Assembly: GCF_026151205.1 (NCBI RefSeq)
Contig: NC_087080.1
Coordinates: 2,337,096 to 2,401,095, forward strand
DNA from: Bolinopsis microptera
Lineage: Eukaryota > Ctenophora > Tentaculata > Lobata > Bolinopsidae
Direction of reading: 5' to 3'
DNA: 64,000 bases
Part shown: positions 60,501 to 63,315 of the stretch, piece by piece
Position numbering within the stretch: the first letter of the stretch is position 1
Layout: each line of letters starts with the position of its first letter
Made by a program: the position numbers and the translations under genes
Notes under the pieces: model-generated
The model's input: the letters and a program-made list of their open reading frames with translations, nothing else
The model's database searches: none
What the model was told of the DNA's origin: nothing

Positions 60501-63178
60501 GAAGTTATTTCTGTGCAGTTTCATGTGCAACATAGTGAAATCTCTTAACAACATGTCTTCCATTGAACCCGTCATTATAAAGAGAGCCTACCAGGCTACC
60601 ATTAAAGATTTCAAGTCAACAAATGATGCCATTGAAGCAATTGAGGAACCACAAAGTCTCGCTATCATCACAGACAGACAAAACAACATTGTTATGTCTC
60701 TTCTGGAGTCTCTGATCTCGATAAGCTTTCAGTCGATCTTCGAGCGAGGTAAAGTTGATCGGTACACTAAAGTTGTTGTAAGAGAGTTGCTAAGGAAGGA
60801 TTTTCATGACAAGATAAAGCACCAGAGGATGATACGTTTTCAAGCTTCTGTTCATATCAGGAATTTACTGACAATACATTTCAAGAAGTTTCTAGCTCGT
60901 CGTGTACCTGTGAGAACAGGACGGAAAATAAGCAAACCTCCTCTCAGAGTTGCTCAAAGATCAATATCTTTCTCAAATCCTGTCGAGGAGGCAAAACCAA
61001 TTGTCAGAGTTCGTAGAGAGACTAAAGAGACAGACTTAGCAACACCTTCTCCATTAAAATCTACCAGAGTCTTCCAGCGAACCAGAACAAAGGTATACCG
61101 AAACAAAGCCAAGAAAATGGAGGAATTCAAAACTCAATACATCGTCAAGCTGTGCATCTCCAACATGTTCGAGTCAATGTCACTTCAATACCGACAGAGA
61201 CGACACAACCGACGATACCATTTCACTAATCTCTGTGAAGCAGTCATATCAAACATTATAACAGAAAAACAGTTTTCTGAGCTAGTCAGCTGTGTGGTTC
61301 AAGAACTGATATCAAAATATCTGTACTCCAGAATCGCTGTCATCAGGAACTACAGCGAGGACATTTTTGAGAAGCAAGATGGAAAACTTGGGGAACGGCC
61401 GGGAAAACTCCAAACATTCTACAAAGAGAAAGCTCCCCGAGGAACTGAAATTGTGGAGAGGCTCTGCTACTCACCTCAACCAACCCCAGGGAGACCAGAT
61501 ACGCAACCAGAAACAAAACCAGAACCCAAACCAGTACCCAAACCAGAACCCAAACCAGAACCCCAGCCTCCATACCGCTCAGAGGACACTCTTTGTGAGG
61601 AGTACAACAACTACACAGACTTCAGCTGCCAGGTGTCACTCGCGGATCACCTGGACACCACCTCGGGTGACGACACCTGCCGCACTGTCACCTCCCCCTT
61701 CAGTGAACAGTTCAAGGAGTACGTTACCACCACCACCCAGATCATACCAGGTGATTTCGACCCTACCCCACCTCAGTCTCTCACCAGTCTATTGACTCAA
61801 ACTGATATAGCATCAACTCAGACCGACCTCCCTCAAACCCCTACCTCAGTTGAAGAGGTTGTCCGCACTGAAGAGCCACGTTATGCTAGAGCTGGTTTTG
61901 TTGATGAGGTAAAGAAGGGTATGAGGAAAAGGAAACCTGTCGTGAGAGCCCTTGTGGGAAAGTCAAAATCTCTTGACAGTGCTCTTGGAGATTCCATCAT
62001 ATCAGATACTCATTCTGTTGTCAGCAAAGGTAATTTGGGACATTAATTGGGGTTATTTGGGAAATAATGCGGTTACTGGCCTACCTTAAATTCGTTGTAA
62101 ATTTGGAATAGTACAAAATTTGGTATCATACAAAATTCCTGAAATTTCAAACCTGGAGCCAACAATGCACGACATCTCGGTGTCTTAAACGCACAATGTC
62201 TGTATTGTTCATTGTTCAATGTAAATTGTACATCACATAAAGAAATGGTTACTGTTATTTTAGGCAATGAAAATAACGGTTCGCTTAACAAATCGAAATT
62301 CGTCTCACCTCTTTAAAAATGAGGTTAAGAGGCTGGTCCAAACCATCCAGCAACCTTCAATAATATACCACCCACCATTACTATCAAAAAGTAGGTGTAC
62401 ATTCTTTAAATTATTTGTGAAACGTTATACAGTAAAGTTATGCGATCAAGGCAGATTTGTTCATCCGTGTTAAACGTAATCAGTTGTTGGTTTGTTTGTG
62501 TTTGTTCTGTTAATTTTATGTTATATCTTCAATTCGGGAGAGTGTAACTGTTGAATGTGCTTTTAGTTTTATTACCTATTCAAGTTTGACCTTCTGTTAT
62601 GTTTTAATAACTAAAATTGTTCTTACCAAAATCTATCAAAATTATGTAGATTTACATTATAAATCCACTTCAACTCCATTATTTTCAGATGTTCACATAC
62701 ACAAGTCCCCGTTCAACATCAATGTCAGGACCCCCTTTAACCCGTCGTCTGTTCTCGCCACTGGACCTGGACTCATGCATGGTGTGGTCGGGAAACTCTC
62801 TCTTTTCGAGGTTAGAATCTTTTTCTTCTTCCACATGGTGCAGAATATCTTAGTTGTAATGATATCATTCTGATGTTTTGTAGTCACTGAATGAATGTAA
62901 TTTGAGTCAAAACTCAAAACACAACTCTCATAACCTCCATATTCAGGTTGACTGTAGAGCGGCTGGTAACGGTCCTCTTAACATCAACGTTGAGGACGAT
63001 GACCACAACCTGGTGCCGGTTAAAGTGTCCGAAACACAACCCAACTGCTACGACGTCTCCTTTATACCCTCCCAAGCACTGCCTCACTTTGTGACCGTCA
63101 ACTACAACGACTTCAATATCAAGGGCAGTCCCTTCAAGGTTAATGTCATGGCCAGACCAGAGAAGGATCTTAATTTAG
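638..63178 (+). CDS. Filamin, multi-exon, partial at both ends
   Basis: Filamins are cytoplasmic actin cross-linkers: two CH domains bind F-actin, and a rod of Ig-like repeats scaffolds membrane and signalling proteins. Core exons, all GT/AG with matching phases: 638-711, 895-1009, 16026-16201, 16520-16613, 16822-16920, 17135-17226, 17389-17478, 17704-17815, 18128-18273, 20150-20299, 20504-20665, 21790-21887, 22080-22156, 22409-22552, 23195-23322, 25059-25174, 26276-26333, 26587-26698, 26984-27083, 38066-38130, 42111-42247, 45475-45529, 62689-62810, 62947-63178. These give about 918 codons: end of CH1 ([12 protein letters not shown]), CH2 ([20 protein letters not shown]), then Ig repeats with the family signatures [31 protein letters not shown] and GSPFKVNV. 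The true start and the C-terminal repeats lie outside the window. Optional exons at 27412-31431 are listed separately. The Ig-repeat identity is very secure; exact splice borders are read by eye. Confidence 0.95.
895..1009 (+). CDS. Filamin exon: CH1-CH2 linker and first CH2 helix
   Basis: Encodes an Asp/Lys-rich linker ([18 protein letters not shown]) followed by [17 protein letters not shown], the opening helix of CH2. It ends in phase 1 and is followed by a 15-kb intron. Confidence 0.9.
1500..1640 (-). mobile_element. Degenerate copy of the hAT-type MITE family
   Basis: The block at about 1571-1624 (GACAATTTTGAAAAACTTAG, then GGTACTAGCAAAACTGCG) is the reverse complement of the interior of the intact MITE at about 37775-37830. 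A CCCCGCTGTG-like segment and a degenerate TGACGTAAC end lie nearby. One terminus is not clear and a poly-G run interrupts it. Confidence 0.5.
2285..2475. repeat. 49-bp AT-rich tandem repeat
   Basis: About 3.5 copies of a unit containing GGGATATAATATACATACAT and GACCATATTTGGGCATATAT. Confidence 0.8.
2634..3052. repeat. 16-bp minisatellite
   Basis: About 26 copies of CACCAAGGTAACGTAT. Outer copies have ATTACC instead of ATCACC, so homogenisation is strongest in the centre. Confidence 0.95.
3891..4433 (-). CDS. Small secreted acidic (Glu-Ala)-repeat protein, GPI-anchor-like, copy 1
   Basis: Three exons on the minus strand: 4433-4376, 4193-4074 and 3949-3891, all with GT/AG borders and matching phase (1, then 1), giving 78 residues. 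Exon 1 is a classical signal peptide, [19 protein letters not shown]. Exon 2 is an acidic repeat built of [10 protein letters not shown] and [11 protein letters not shown] units ending in DDADAGG. Exon 3 is a short small-residue site (GSS) followed by a hydrophobic tail, [16 protein letters not shown], and stop. Signal peptide, acidic stalk, small residues and hydrophobic end are the layout of a GPI-anchored surface peptide. No family is recognised. It lies antisense inside a filamin intron, with a near-identical copy 6.4 kb downstream. Confidence 0.72.
4930..5019. promoter_or_regulatory. Cluster of four CACGTG E-boxes
   Basis: CACGTG at 4930-4935, 4982-4987, 5001-5006 and 5014-5019, with TAACGTGAC between. 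Palindromic E-boxes bind bHLH-type factors (Myc/USF/CLOCK-like). The cluster lies 0.5 kb upstream of the antisense small secreted-protein gene, so it could serve that gene or filamin. Confidence 0.35.
5985..6240. repeat. GA-rich polypurine tract
   Basis: About 250 bp of almost pure purine (GAGAGGGGGAGAGAG). A second tract of GGGAGGGA lies at about 6523-6577. Polypurine mirror repeats can form triplex DNA. Confidence 0.9.
7015..7690. repeat. 10-bp minisatellite
   Basis: About 66 copies of TATTCATCAC with scattered TATTCACCAC and TATTCATTAC variants. Confidence 0.95.
8157..9024. repeat. 7-bp satellite GGGAGCA, about 120 copies
   Basis: Highly homogeneous array over 868 bp. Because 7 is not a multiple of 3, open frames arise on both strands as an artefact. 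The G-rich strand has a GGG run every 7 bp. Confidence 0.97.
9520..9646 (-). CDS. Possible isolated exon of unknown gene
   Basis: On the minus strand a good acceptor (TTTATTTTCAG at 9647-9649) and a GTAAAT donor bracket 127 bp that is open in the frame [20 protein letters not shown]... and [12 protein letters not shown]. The composition looks coding, unlike its surroundings. No neighbouring exons could be found and no family is recognised. It may be a remnant. Confidence 0.25.
9777..9902. mobile_element. Short MITE with TACCTTACTCGGGAA ends
   Basis: TACCTTACTCGGGAATATTA at the left is inverted at the right (ATGTTCCCGAGTAAGGTA), with an inner inverted pair ATGACTGGGA / TCCCAGTCAT. A second partial copy (9928-10019) follows. 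Confidence 0.6.
9928..10019. mobile_element. Partial second copy of the 9777 MITE
   Basis: Nearly identical to 9812-9902, from GGTGGGTTTTGGAAAATTCC to CCCGAGTAAGGTA, but lacking the left terminal repeat. Probably a tandem truncated copy. Confidence 0.6.
10292..10843 (-). CDS. Small secreted acidic (Glu-Ala)-repeat protein, GPI-anchor-like, copy 2
   Basis: Exons 10843-10786, 10603-10502 and 10350-10292 give 72 residues. Exons 1 and 3 encode the same signal peptide and hydrophobic tail as copy 1; the stop is TAG instead of TAA. Exon 2 is 18 bp shorter, that is six residues of the Glu-Ala repeat, an in-frame length change. Intron 2 carries a small duplication of TTTTGATACTT around 10430-10455. 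The splice sites and frame are intact, so it is probably functional. Homology with copy 1 extends on both sides (about 3893-4495 against 10293-10907), indicating segmental duplication. Confidence 0.72.
15588..15962. mobile_element. Possible TIR element with TATAAACACCTC ends
   Basis: TATAAACACCTC at about 15588 is inverted at about 15949-15960 (GAGGTGTTTATA), with TA at both ends. The interior holds GC-rich imperfect palindromes (CGGGGCGGGATTAT and CTATCCCGCCCG). Termini are short, so this is tentative. Confidence 0.35.
16026..16201 (+). CDS. Filamin exon: CH2 core
   Basis: Acceptor CACCCAG, donor AAG|GTGAGA, phase 1 in and phase 0 out. The translation contains [20 protein letters not shown] and [13 protein letters not shown], the diagnostic CH2 core of filamins (compare NW.DG.AL and APGLCPDW). 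Confidence 0.93.
16520..16613 (+). CDS. Filamin exon: end of CH2
   Basis: Encodes [20 protein letters not shown] and then VSLLKN, equivalent to the ITPEEI..P.VDE.SVMTYLS.F end of filamin CH2. Ends in phase 1 at ATT G|GTAAAG. Confidence 0.92.
16822..17478 (+). CDS. Filamin exons: Ig repeat 1 (three exons)
   Basis: Exons 16822-16920, 17135-17226 and 17389-17478 join in phases 1, 1 and 0. They encode one whole repeat, from [11 protein letters not shown] through [19 protein letters not shown] to [18 protein letters not shown] and GGDFTVK. The normal G-strand motif SPF is replaced by GDF. Introns are 200 bp or shorter. Confidence 0.92.
17704..18273 (+). CDS. Filamin exons: Ig repeat 2 (two exons)
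   Basis: Exons 17704-17815 and 18128-18273 encode [37 protein letters not shown] and [20 protein letters not shown]. The donor after GAAATGAG is GTGATT, which is weak, and lies next to a poly-G run at 18291-18322. The repeat is completed by EGCPFHVDV in the next exon. Confidence 0.92.
17825..17881. repeat. 9-bp repeat GTGGTTACT
   Basis: About six copies in the intron after 17815; a related TTTGGTTAC run is at about 16985-17010. Confidence 0.85.
18291..18336. repeat. Poly-G tract
   Basis: Thirty or more G just after a filamin donor, interrupted by CGA. It may make the exact length unreliable. Confidence 0.9.
20150..20665 (+). CDS. Filamin exons: Ig repeat 3 (two exons)
   Basis: Exons 20150-20299 and 20504-20665, both phase 0, encode the end of repeat 2 (EGCPFHVDV) and repeat 3: [40 protein letters not shown] and [23 protein letters not shown] microsatellite begins just after the first donor. 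Confidence 0.92.
20775..21690 (+). mobile_element. 5'-truncated LINE-like element with (ATT)n tail
   Basis: An open frame to TAG at 21306-21308 contains [20 protein letters not shown] and [16 protein letters not shown], then the tail shared with the fragment at 2-286. It is followed by about 370 bp of 3' sequence, including the short hairpin CCCCTCGGGG and an ATTATTATT microsatellite at about 21670-21682, typical of CR1/L2-type 3' ends. It sits in the 20666-21789 filamin intron, sense to filamin. Confidence 0.6.
21790..22552 (+). CDS. Filamin exons: Ig repeat 4 (three exons)
   Basis: Exons 21790-21887 (ends phase 2, AA|GTAATA), 22080-22156 (ends phase 1) and 22409-22552 (ends phase 1, A|GTGAGT). 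Encodes [38 protein letters not shown] and [12 protein letters not shown] through [13 protein letters not shown], a divergent but recognisable repeat. For the third exon the CAG at 22406-22408 is chosen because it keeps frame and spacing. Confidence 0.88.
23195..25174 (+). CDS. Filamin exons: Ig repeat 5 (two exons)
   Basis: Exons 23195-23322 and 25059-25174 encode [20 protein letters not shown] and [20 protein letters not shown] followed by [10 protein letters not shown]. The second ends at GT|GTAAGT, phase 2. The 1.7-kb intron between them contains a TAAGT-type repeat, a 12-bp minisatellite and an inverted-repeat element. Confidence 0.9.
24093..24366. repeat. 12-bp minisatellite TTCGAAATTATG
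   Basis: About 21 copies; each contains the palindrome TTCGAA. The unit is in frame for three codon triples, giving artefactual repeat peptides. Confidence 0.95.
24382..24832. mobile_element. MITE-like element with imperfect TIRs and a central hairpin
   Basis: The left end (CCTTATCGGACATAATTGTC, from 24384) matches the reverse complement of the right end (24801-24830) over about 28 bp with a few mismatches. The interior repeats TTCACGGAC motifs. It contains a strong palindrome at 24470-24532. No coding frame. Confidence 0.55.
24470..24532. repeat. Near-perfect 31-bp-arm palindrome
   Basis: Arms 24470-24500 and 24502-24532 are reverse complements with one mismatch and a 1-bp spacer, centred on TCATGAGTCATGA. 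It could extrude as a cruciform or fold as a long RNA hairpin. Confidence 0.85.
26276..27083 (+). CDS. Filamin exons: Ig repeat 6 (three exons)
   Basis: Exons 26276-26333, 26587-26698 and 26984-27083 encode [38 protein letters not shown] and [20 protein letters not shown], ending GSAF in phase 2. The acceptor at 26586 (TTGACCAG) is preferred to the AG at 26530 because the latter brings a frame-breaking TGA. The chosen site gives spacing identical to repeat 2 ([11 protein letters not shown] against [11 protein letters not shown]). Confidence 0.87.
27412..28037 (+). CDS. Filamin optional exon: disordered acidic segment
   Basis: Acceptor CTGCCCAG; joined to the preceding exon it reads [15 protein letters not shown], supplying the missing G-strand (SPFxVxV-like) of Ig6. 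Then follow about 200 low-complexity residues: [19 protein letters not shown], a poly-Ser stretch, SPSPELP, and a run of Glu/Asp. No globular fold is evident. A motif [13 protein letters not shown] recurs as [13 protein letters not shown] in the next exon. Donor AA|GTAAGT, phase 1. Presence in filamin transcripts is inferred from phase and from continuity of the Ig strand. Confidence 0.75.
28211..31431 (+). CDS. Filamin optional long terminal exon: disordered tail
   Basis: Open for about 1,070 codons to TAG at 31429-31431. It is extremely rich in Ser, Glu, Lys and Pro. In order it has a [12 protein letters not shown] proline-directed array; four copies of an FPKFDI.LP.FK-like module (about 29257, 29455, 29610 and 29755); two copies of a W.YKPRK.SD...RRW motif; a more conserved-looking stretch around [20 protein letters not shown]; basic and Ser tracts; and a C-terminus ending PWHGRK. 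The nearest acceptor (AG at 28196) would meet a stop at once, so the AG at 28210 is inferred; this border is uncertain. A poly(A) signal lies 265 bp past the stop, supporting use as a last exon. It may act as a flexible tail scaffold. Confidence 0.7.
31696..31701 (+). promoter_or_regulatory. Poly(A) signal after the long disordered exon
   Basis: AATAAA at 31696-31701 is the first canonical hexamer after the TAG at 31429, consistent with a short filamin transcript ending here. Confidence 0.45.
31914..32953 (-). pseudogene. Rhodopsin-like GPCR with a frame break in ICL2
   Basis: The first frame, from ATG at 32953, encodes an extracellular NNIT glycosylation site, TM1 ([13 protein letters not shown]), TM2 with LAVSDLL, and TM3 with a conserved Cys ([11 protein letters not shown]). 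The second frame, to the stop at 31914-31916, resumes at the second intracellular loop as [19 protein letters not shown], then TM4-TM7, ending [13 protein letters not shown] (NPxxY-like) and a Ser-rich tail. The two frames overlap near 32600-32612 and one base appears to be missing there. A GTAAGT at 32593-32588 would leave an intron of only about 30-40 bp. Class A GPCR identity is firm; whether it is a pseudogene or a sequence error is open. Ligand unknown. Confidence 0.7.
33796..34755 (-). CDS. Rhodopsin-like (class A) GPCR, single exon
   Basis: 319 residues with seven hydrophobic segments. TM1 carries the conserved Asn ([12 protein letters not shown]), TM2 has [11 protein letters not shown]2 has a Cys (YTPFCQMIF), and TM7 has [20 protein letters not shown] with a perfect NPxxY and helix-8 start. 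The DRY motif at the end of TM3 is not canonical (LRAIN). The C-tail is acidic with Ser sites. Membrane receptor, ligand unknown. It is intronless, antisense in a filamin intron, 0.8 kb upstream (in its own orientation) of the broken GPCR; the two differ widely and need not be recent duplicates. Confidence 0.88.
   Translation of the reverse strand: MSEVAQAVTEIIFGVSILIAVLGTISNSLSLSFFIGILLSPSRTGHERNNYGRPTTKLFAALNLLDLMVCVSSTFVVLNYAIFKEHGLLMEVLAIVLRISLFGTDFLTSLLAVLRAINLVFHLYVINWKKVVVSIVVYLVIIIVSQLAYLLLLIKYTAILYTPFCQMIFFNFEVFILVSLFLVIVLANAISLESIYFSDLQTTRWKRKATITVAIISAFYCICNVGYVVILCVTTYFMFKSLRPPVPQEVMIIFYFLFLSLNSACNPVIYLTRRADMRSYVEAQWEKLTGGLCGKEREEGEDVSSVAERAEVVMKSEDC
35738..35783. repeat. (GA)n followed by poly-G
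   Basis: GAGAGAGA grading into about 22 G. Confidence 0.9.
36095..36345. repeat. 7-bp repeat TAATTTC
   Basis: About 35 copies with occasional one-base changes in length. Confidence 0.95.
37621..37875. mobile_element. hAT-type MITE with 8-bp target duplication
   Basis: A 255-bp element with perfect 13-bp terminal inverted repeats, CAGTGGCGTAACG at 37621-37633 and CGTTACGCCACTG at 37863-37875. It is flanked by the direct 8-bp repeat CCCCTGTG at 37613-37620 and 37876-37883. TIRs beginning CAG(T/G)G and 8-bp duplications are hallmarks of hAT transposons. It has no coding capacity and depends on a transposase elsewhere. Confidence 0.85.
38066..38130 (+). CDS. Filamin exon: start of Ig repeat 7
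   Basis: Acceptor TATTTCAG; starts with one base that completes a phase-2 codon. Encodes [20 protein letters not shown], the linker and A-strand of a filamin repeat. It splices in frame from 27083 (core route) and also from a weak site at 31427. Ends in phase 1. Confidence 0.88.
40130..41104 (+). CDS. Acidic multi-pass membrane protein of unknown family
   Basis: Single 324-residue frame with ATG in a good context (GCCATGA). Residues 1 to about 170 are Asp/Glu/Pro/Ala-rich, with [15 protein letters not shown]-type repeats. The C-terminal half has four or five hydrophobic segments: [68 protein letters not shown] and [12 protein letters not shown]. It ends in an acidic tail. No family recognised. 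An acceptor (TTTCCAG, AG at 40114-40115) lies just upstream. Read from that site, the frame is in phase with the filamin exon ending at 38130, so it is either a nested gene with a 5' UTR exon or an alternative filamin last exon. A variant poly(A) signal ATTAAA is at 41490-41495. Confidence 0.75.
   Translation: MTEVESSLDQMAQQDTKADVSLEAFSLIDTPELSIESVEVVEAAVEEEDTPDVEVVMEEVQDVEEEAPVVELELAPEVESEAPGAVAEDVTKEAEIPAEVPDEVPADAPSDAPADAPADAPVEPEPEVPETSESEHEAGIPDADPKDDVKEEDDKPEEPKEPDTTPKSKPVSHVVSAAVLVAILVLLSCAGEENLPNISETALSTVFLAYLITYAAADQDLLVVEKLSDWLNLSFNLVVCPILVTYLGVTVSMCSGVCDLGLMVPTLGALLGVELWVLVEHLEPKSIAQGVVATVGGVFIHYHLKDIGNAEPIMEEVVEPVVEE
42111..45529 (+). CDS. Filamin exons: Ig repeat 7 middle (two exons)
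   Basis: Exons 42111-42247 and 45475-45529 encode [40 protein letters not shown] and [17 protein letters not shown]. They are separated by a 3.2-kb intron made almost entirely of an inverted-repeat transposon and a 23-bp minisatellite. Ends in phase 1 at AAC G|GTGAGT. Confidence 0.9.
42308..43964. mobile_element. 1.66-kb non-autonomous inverted-repeat transposon with internal copies of its terminal motif
   Basis: Perfect 27-bp inverted ends at 42310-42336 and 43936-43962 (starting CGGGTATATGGCCCCCAG), each flanked by TA. The inner half of the terminal repeat (CCCCCAGAATATAGGT) recurs inside: direct at about 42340 (degenerate), 42690, 42712 and 43405, inverted at about 43580 and 43752. No transposase frame is present. 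It lies in a filamin intron. Confidence 0.75.
44130..45450. repeat. 23-bp AT minisatellite with a 26-bp variant
   Basis: About 55 copies of a unit containing TAATATTATAATTTTACTAT. Every few copies a 3-bp longer variant (TACTATATTAAG) occurs at fairly regular spacing, giving a higher-order pattern. It fills most of the intron between two Ig7 exons. Confidence 0.95.
47325..47580. repeat. About 50-bp tandem repeat
   Basis: Several copies of GAGTAAGAGGATCTGATAGG followed by TACCTCTATATCGTACACTA, with insertions. Confidence 0.85.
47808..47995. repeat. About 40-bp tandem repeat
   Basis: Around five copies of GTCCAGGTAGCGTACTCAAG followed by TTGGACAGAGTCGAACTAGA, one copy shortened. Confidence 0.9.
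51013..53060. repeat. 19-bp satellite, about 107 copies
   Basis: A 2-kb array of GGGGATGGTATAAGATGGT. Since 3 x 19 is 57, an open minus-strand frame of a 19-residue repeat arises; it has no gene-like ends. The left flank (50820-51000) is GC-richer unique sequence. Confidence 0.97.
54461..54532. repeat. CT microsatellite
   Basis: About 70 bp of (CT)n with CCCTCT interruptions. Confidence 0.9.
55425..55676 (-). mobile_element. tRNA-derived SINE
   Basis: On the minus strand the head reads like a tRNA: A-box-like TGGCGCAGTTCGTTAG near 55668-55653 and B-box GGTTCGATCCCC near 55600-55589, flanked by a G/C stem (TTGCGGG...CCCGCC). Beyond the tRNA part it continues for about 160 bp of unrelated body (TTCTGCTAAGGGTTCC, GGCCTACTCAGGCGAAT). 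Cytosine-rich pol III promoter plus body is SINE-like rather than a functional tRNA. Confidence 0.7.
57346..57353 (+). promoter_or_regulatory. TATA-like sequence before the large nested gene
   Basis: TATATATA lies 40 bp before the first ATG at 57393. It would suit an independent promoter in the filamin intron, but AT-rich DNA makes such matches common. Confidence 0.25.
57393..58436 (+). CDS. Large nested gene, 5' part: membrane anchor, coiled coil, disordered
   Basis: From ATG 57393: a basic N-terminus, a hydrophobic segment [19 protein letters not shown] (residues about 14-32), a short coiled coil ([20 protein letters not shown]), then a Ser/Pro/Glu-rich disordered region with SP and TP sites. 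The frame stops at 58434-58436. The next large frame (58411-62046) overlaps it by about 20 bp in the +1 frame and has the same composition, so they are probably one protein. They could be joined by removal of a 166-bp intron (58245-58410, CCA|GTGAGG ... ATTTAG|AGA, phase 0). The frame is also open in phase 1 from an AG at 57383-57384. No family recognised. Confidence 0.65.
   Translation: MSVIDQIRGWFRRVYIWLALLLIRPLLMLGLGDRELSVLGEVVQSVVTPLKDRIEELTVKISELERVIERQGYDRLAESIAASPVPLLLAVPEKQYNVGKSPSTGVSDAESDQLRPRKRLPTPGKILVKRVSESTSLEEGEVQIMSSSSTSSVSFSPEPKGNEGLAMDSRLRKASGFSETKSNFSDIDRASTMSKSYESLVDSRYASAEESRLSPDKIKPVNLKLSQKKALSTSPSPSKDPNLDPLQENVILSLNPPPSRQETIFDDELERTPEPHLDRSLLTPVRTPIPLIPTPIPFLGLSEYYSLFEQKPDGSYSKETRDEDNFKISEPTPDENINLENACSTTY
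58411..62046 (+). CDS. Large nested gene, main part: disordered region plus helical C-terminal domain
   Basis: About 1,210 codons open. Residues 1-580 are disordered and Ser/Pro/Lys-rich with repeated basic phospho-site motifs ([45 protein letters not shown]). Residues 590-1000 are predicted helical, with repeated amphipathic stretches such as [48 protein letters not shown] and [18 protein letters not shown] Pro/Lys/Gln repeat ([12 protein letters not shown]) and a Thr/Ser-rich end follow. The likely exon end is 62029 (AAA G|GTAATT, phase 1). From there it can join 62264 or filamin at 62689. It resembles a scaffold; no family is recognised. Confidence 0.7.
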   Translation, partial: RMLALRRTKSQGGESVRPLKPKRPPKILSRAPSVDQLVSKFHHIDHEPLSNETASSKRSIFQQRKKSGSPLKSNSDAGFLIVESINDSVVTDSSLEKVTQFDPEALTPYTLSPWNSFLIDDPRDFKPKITGHSLVSSDFAEAFDAISSEKLDEAADSEVMKLSDPEIKFAKNYQLVVPEQSFASTLSPVRLPGIVPSPISPTPGDSPSPYPPSPDKGSFIDQYASSENEEALNPAALRSSSLKDITTAVKQSRSRRFSVHNIIKKFDSSSDSERPRRDKSSSSPINTLFRKFVDKKRKKRSESCPPLPRSPSNESVGSSYREASVKSPTDIIKSNSKFDLPSHKPPPGLVKRMKRRLSKSQSFVSEDQQLSESETDLPYKKPSPRKRFSVLNFISRMKSPKKKDYTSLIIDPNLEVEAPRNNPVNVEPPKNVEPTAPEPDHGDYNYEEFEIIDSDEEISDALDQSGNWANFDSAFSNKSISLERLPPVKERSPSTTSIASSGRPPPSPAASSKRRSSLIKSYETQTRVPRYAPCVMPPSPVSASPPDMSPYTPAKLTRAQRFDFDYAEIQGTQEEKSPSVEKIISKFENEKFEGLAPHLAVEMSNNHAFQKAIFDIIEEEGYALINHRQQARNETTLLYTRGESLEDLVDKAKSSTNLNLEYLRDVAKIQRSESISNTDMIEGLKSLVDDNRYQGPRKLFLCSFMCNIVKSLNNMSSIEPVIIKRAYQATIKDFKSTNDAIEAIEEPQSLAIITDRQNNIVMSLLESLISISFQSIFERGKVDRYTKVVVRELLRKDFHDKIKHQRMIRFQASVHIRNLLTIHFKKFLARRVPVRTGRKISKPPLRVAQRSISFSNPVEEAKPIVRVRRETKETDLATPSPLKSTRVFQRTRTKVYRNKAKKMEEFKTQYIVKLCISNMFESMSLQYRQRRHNRRYHFTNLCEAVISNIITEKQFSELVSCVVQELISKYLYSRIAVIRNYSEDIFEKQDGKLGERPGKLQTFYKEKAPRGTEIVERLCYSPQPTPGRPDTQPETKPEPKPVPKPEPKPEPQPPYRSEDTLCEEYNNYTDFSCQVSLADHLDTTSGDDTCRTVTSPFSEQFKEYVTTTTQIIPGDFDPTPPQSLTSLLTQTDIASTQTDLPQTPTSVEEVVRTEEPRYARAGFVDEVKKGMRKRKPVVRALVGKSKSLDSALGDSIISDTHSVVSKGNLGH
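62264..62316 (+). CDS. Candidate terminal exon of the large nested gene
   Basis: Acceptor TGTTATTTTAG, and joined in phase 1 to 62029 it reads [17 protein letters not shown] and then TAA at 62314-62316. This gives the nested gene a normal end before the next filamin exon. It is short, so the evidence is only the splice site, the phase and a sensible composition. Confidence 0.4.
62689..63178 (+). CDS. Filamin exons: end of Ig7 and Ig repeat 8
   Basis: Exons 62689-62810 and 62947-63178 encode the last strand of Ig7 ([12 protein letters not shown]), then [40 protein letters not shown] and [11 protein letters not shown], then a linker. Ends in phase 1 at TTA G|GTGAGT; the gene continues beyond the window. 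Confidence 0.93.
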
Positions 63179-63315
63179 GTGAGTGGGTTTGTTCAAGTTC
63201 GTATTTATTTAGTTCAGTACAAATTGTAGACCCGTACATTTAAAGACCTTTGATTTGTGGCCCATGCTTGGGTGAAAAAAAAACATAACAATAACATGCG
63301 TAAATCAGCACTTAA

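Larger units (their letters stand above)
45530..62688 (+). other. 17-kb filamin intron within Ig repeat 7
   Basis: Contains minisatellites at 46.0-46.17, 47.33-47.58, 47.81-47.99 and 51.01-53.06 kb, a CT tract (54461-54530), a tRNA-derived SINE (about 55.42-55.68 kb) and the large nested gene (57.39-62.3 kb). Between 48.0 and 50.9 kb, and from 53.1 to 57.3 kb outside the items listed, no gene is supported. Confidence 0.7.
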
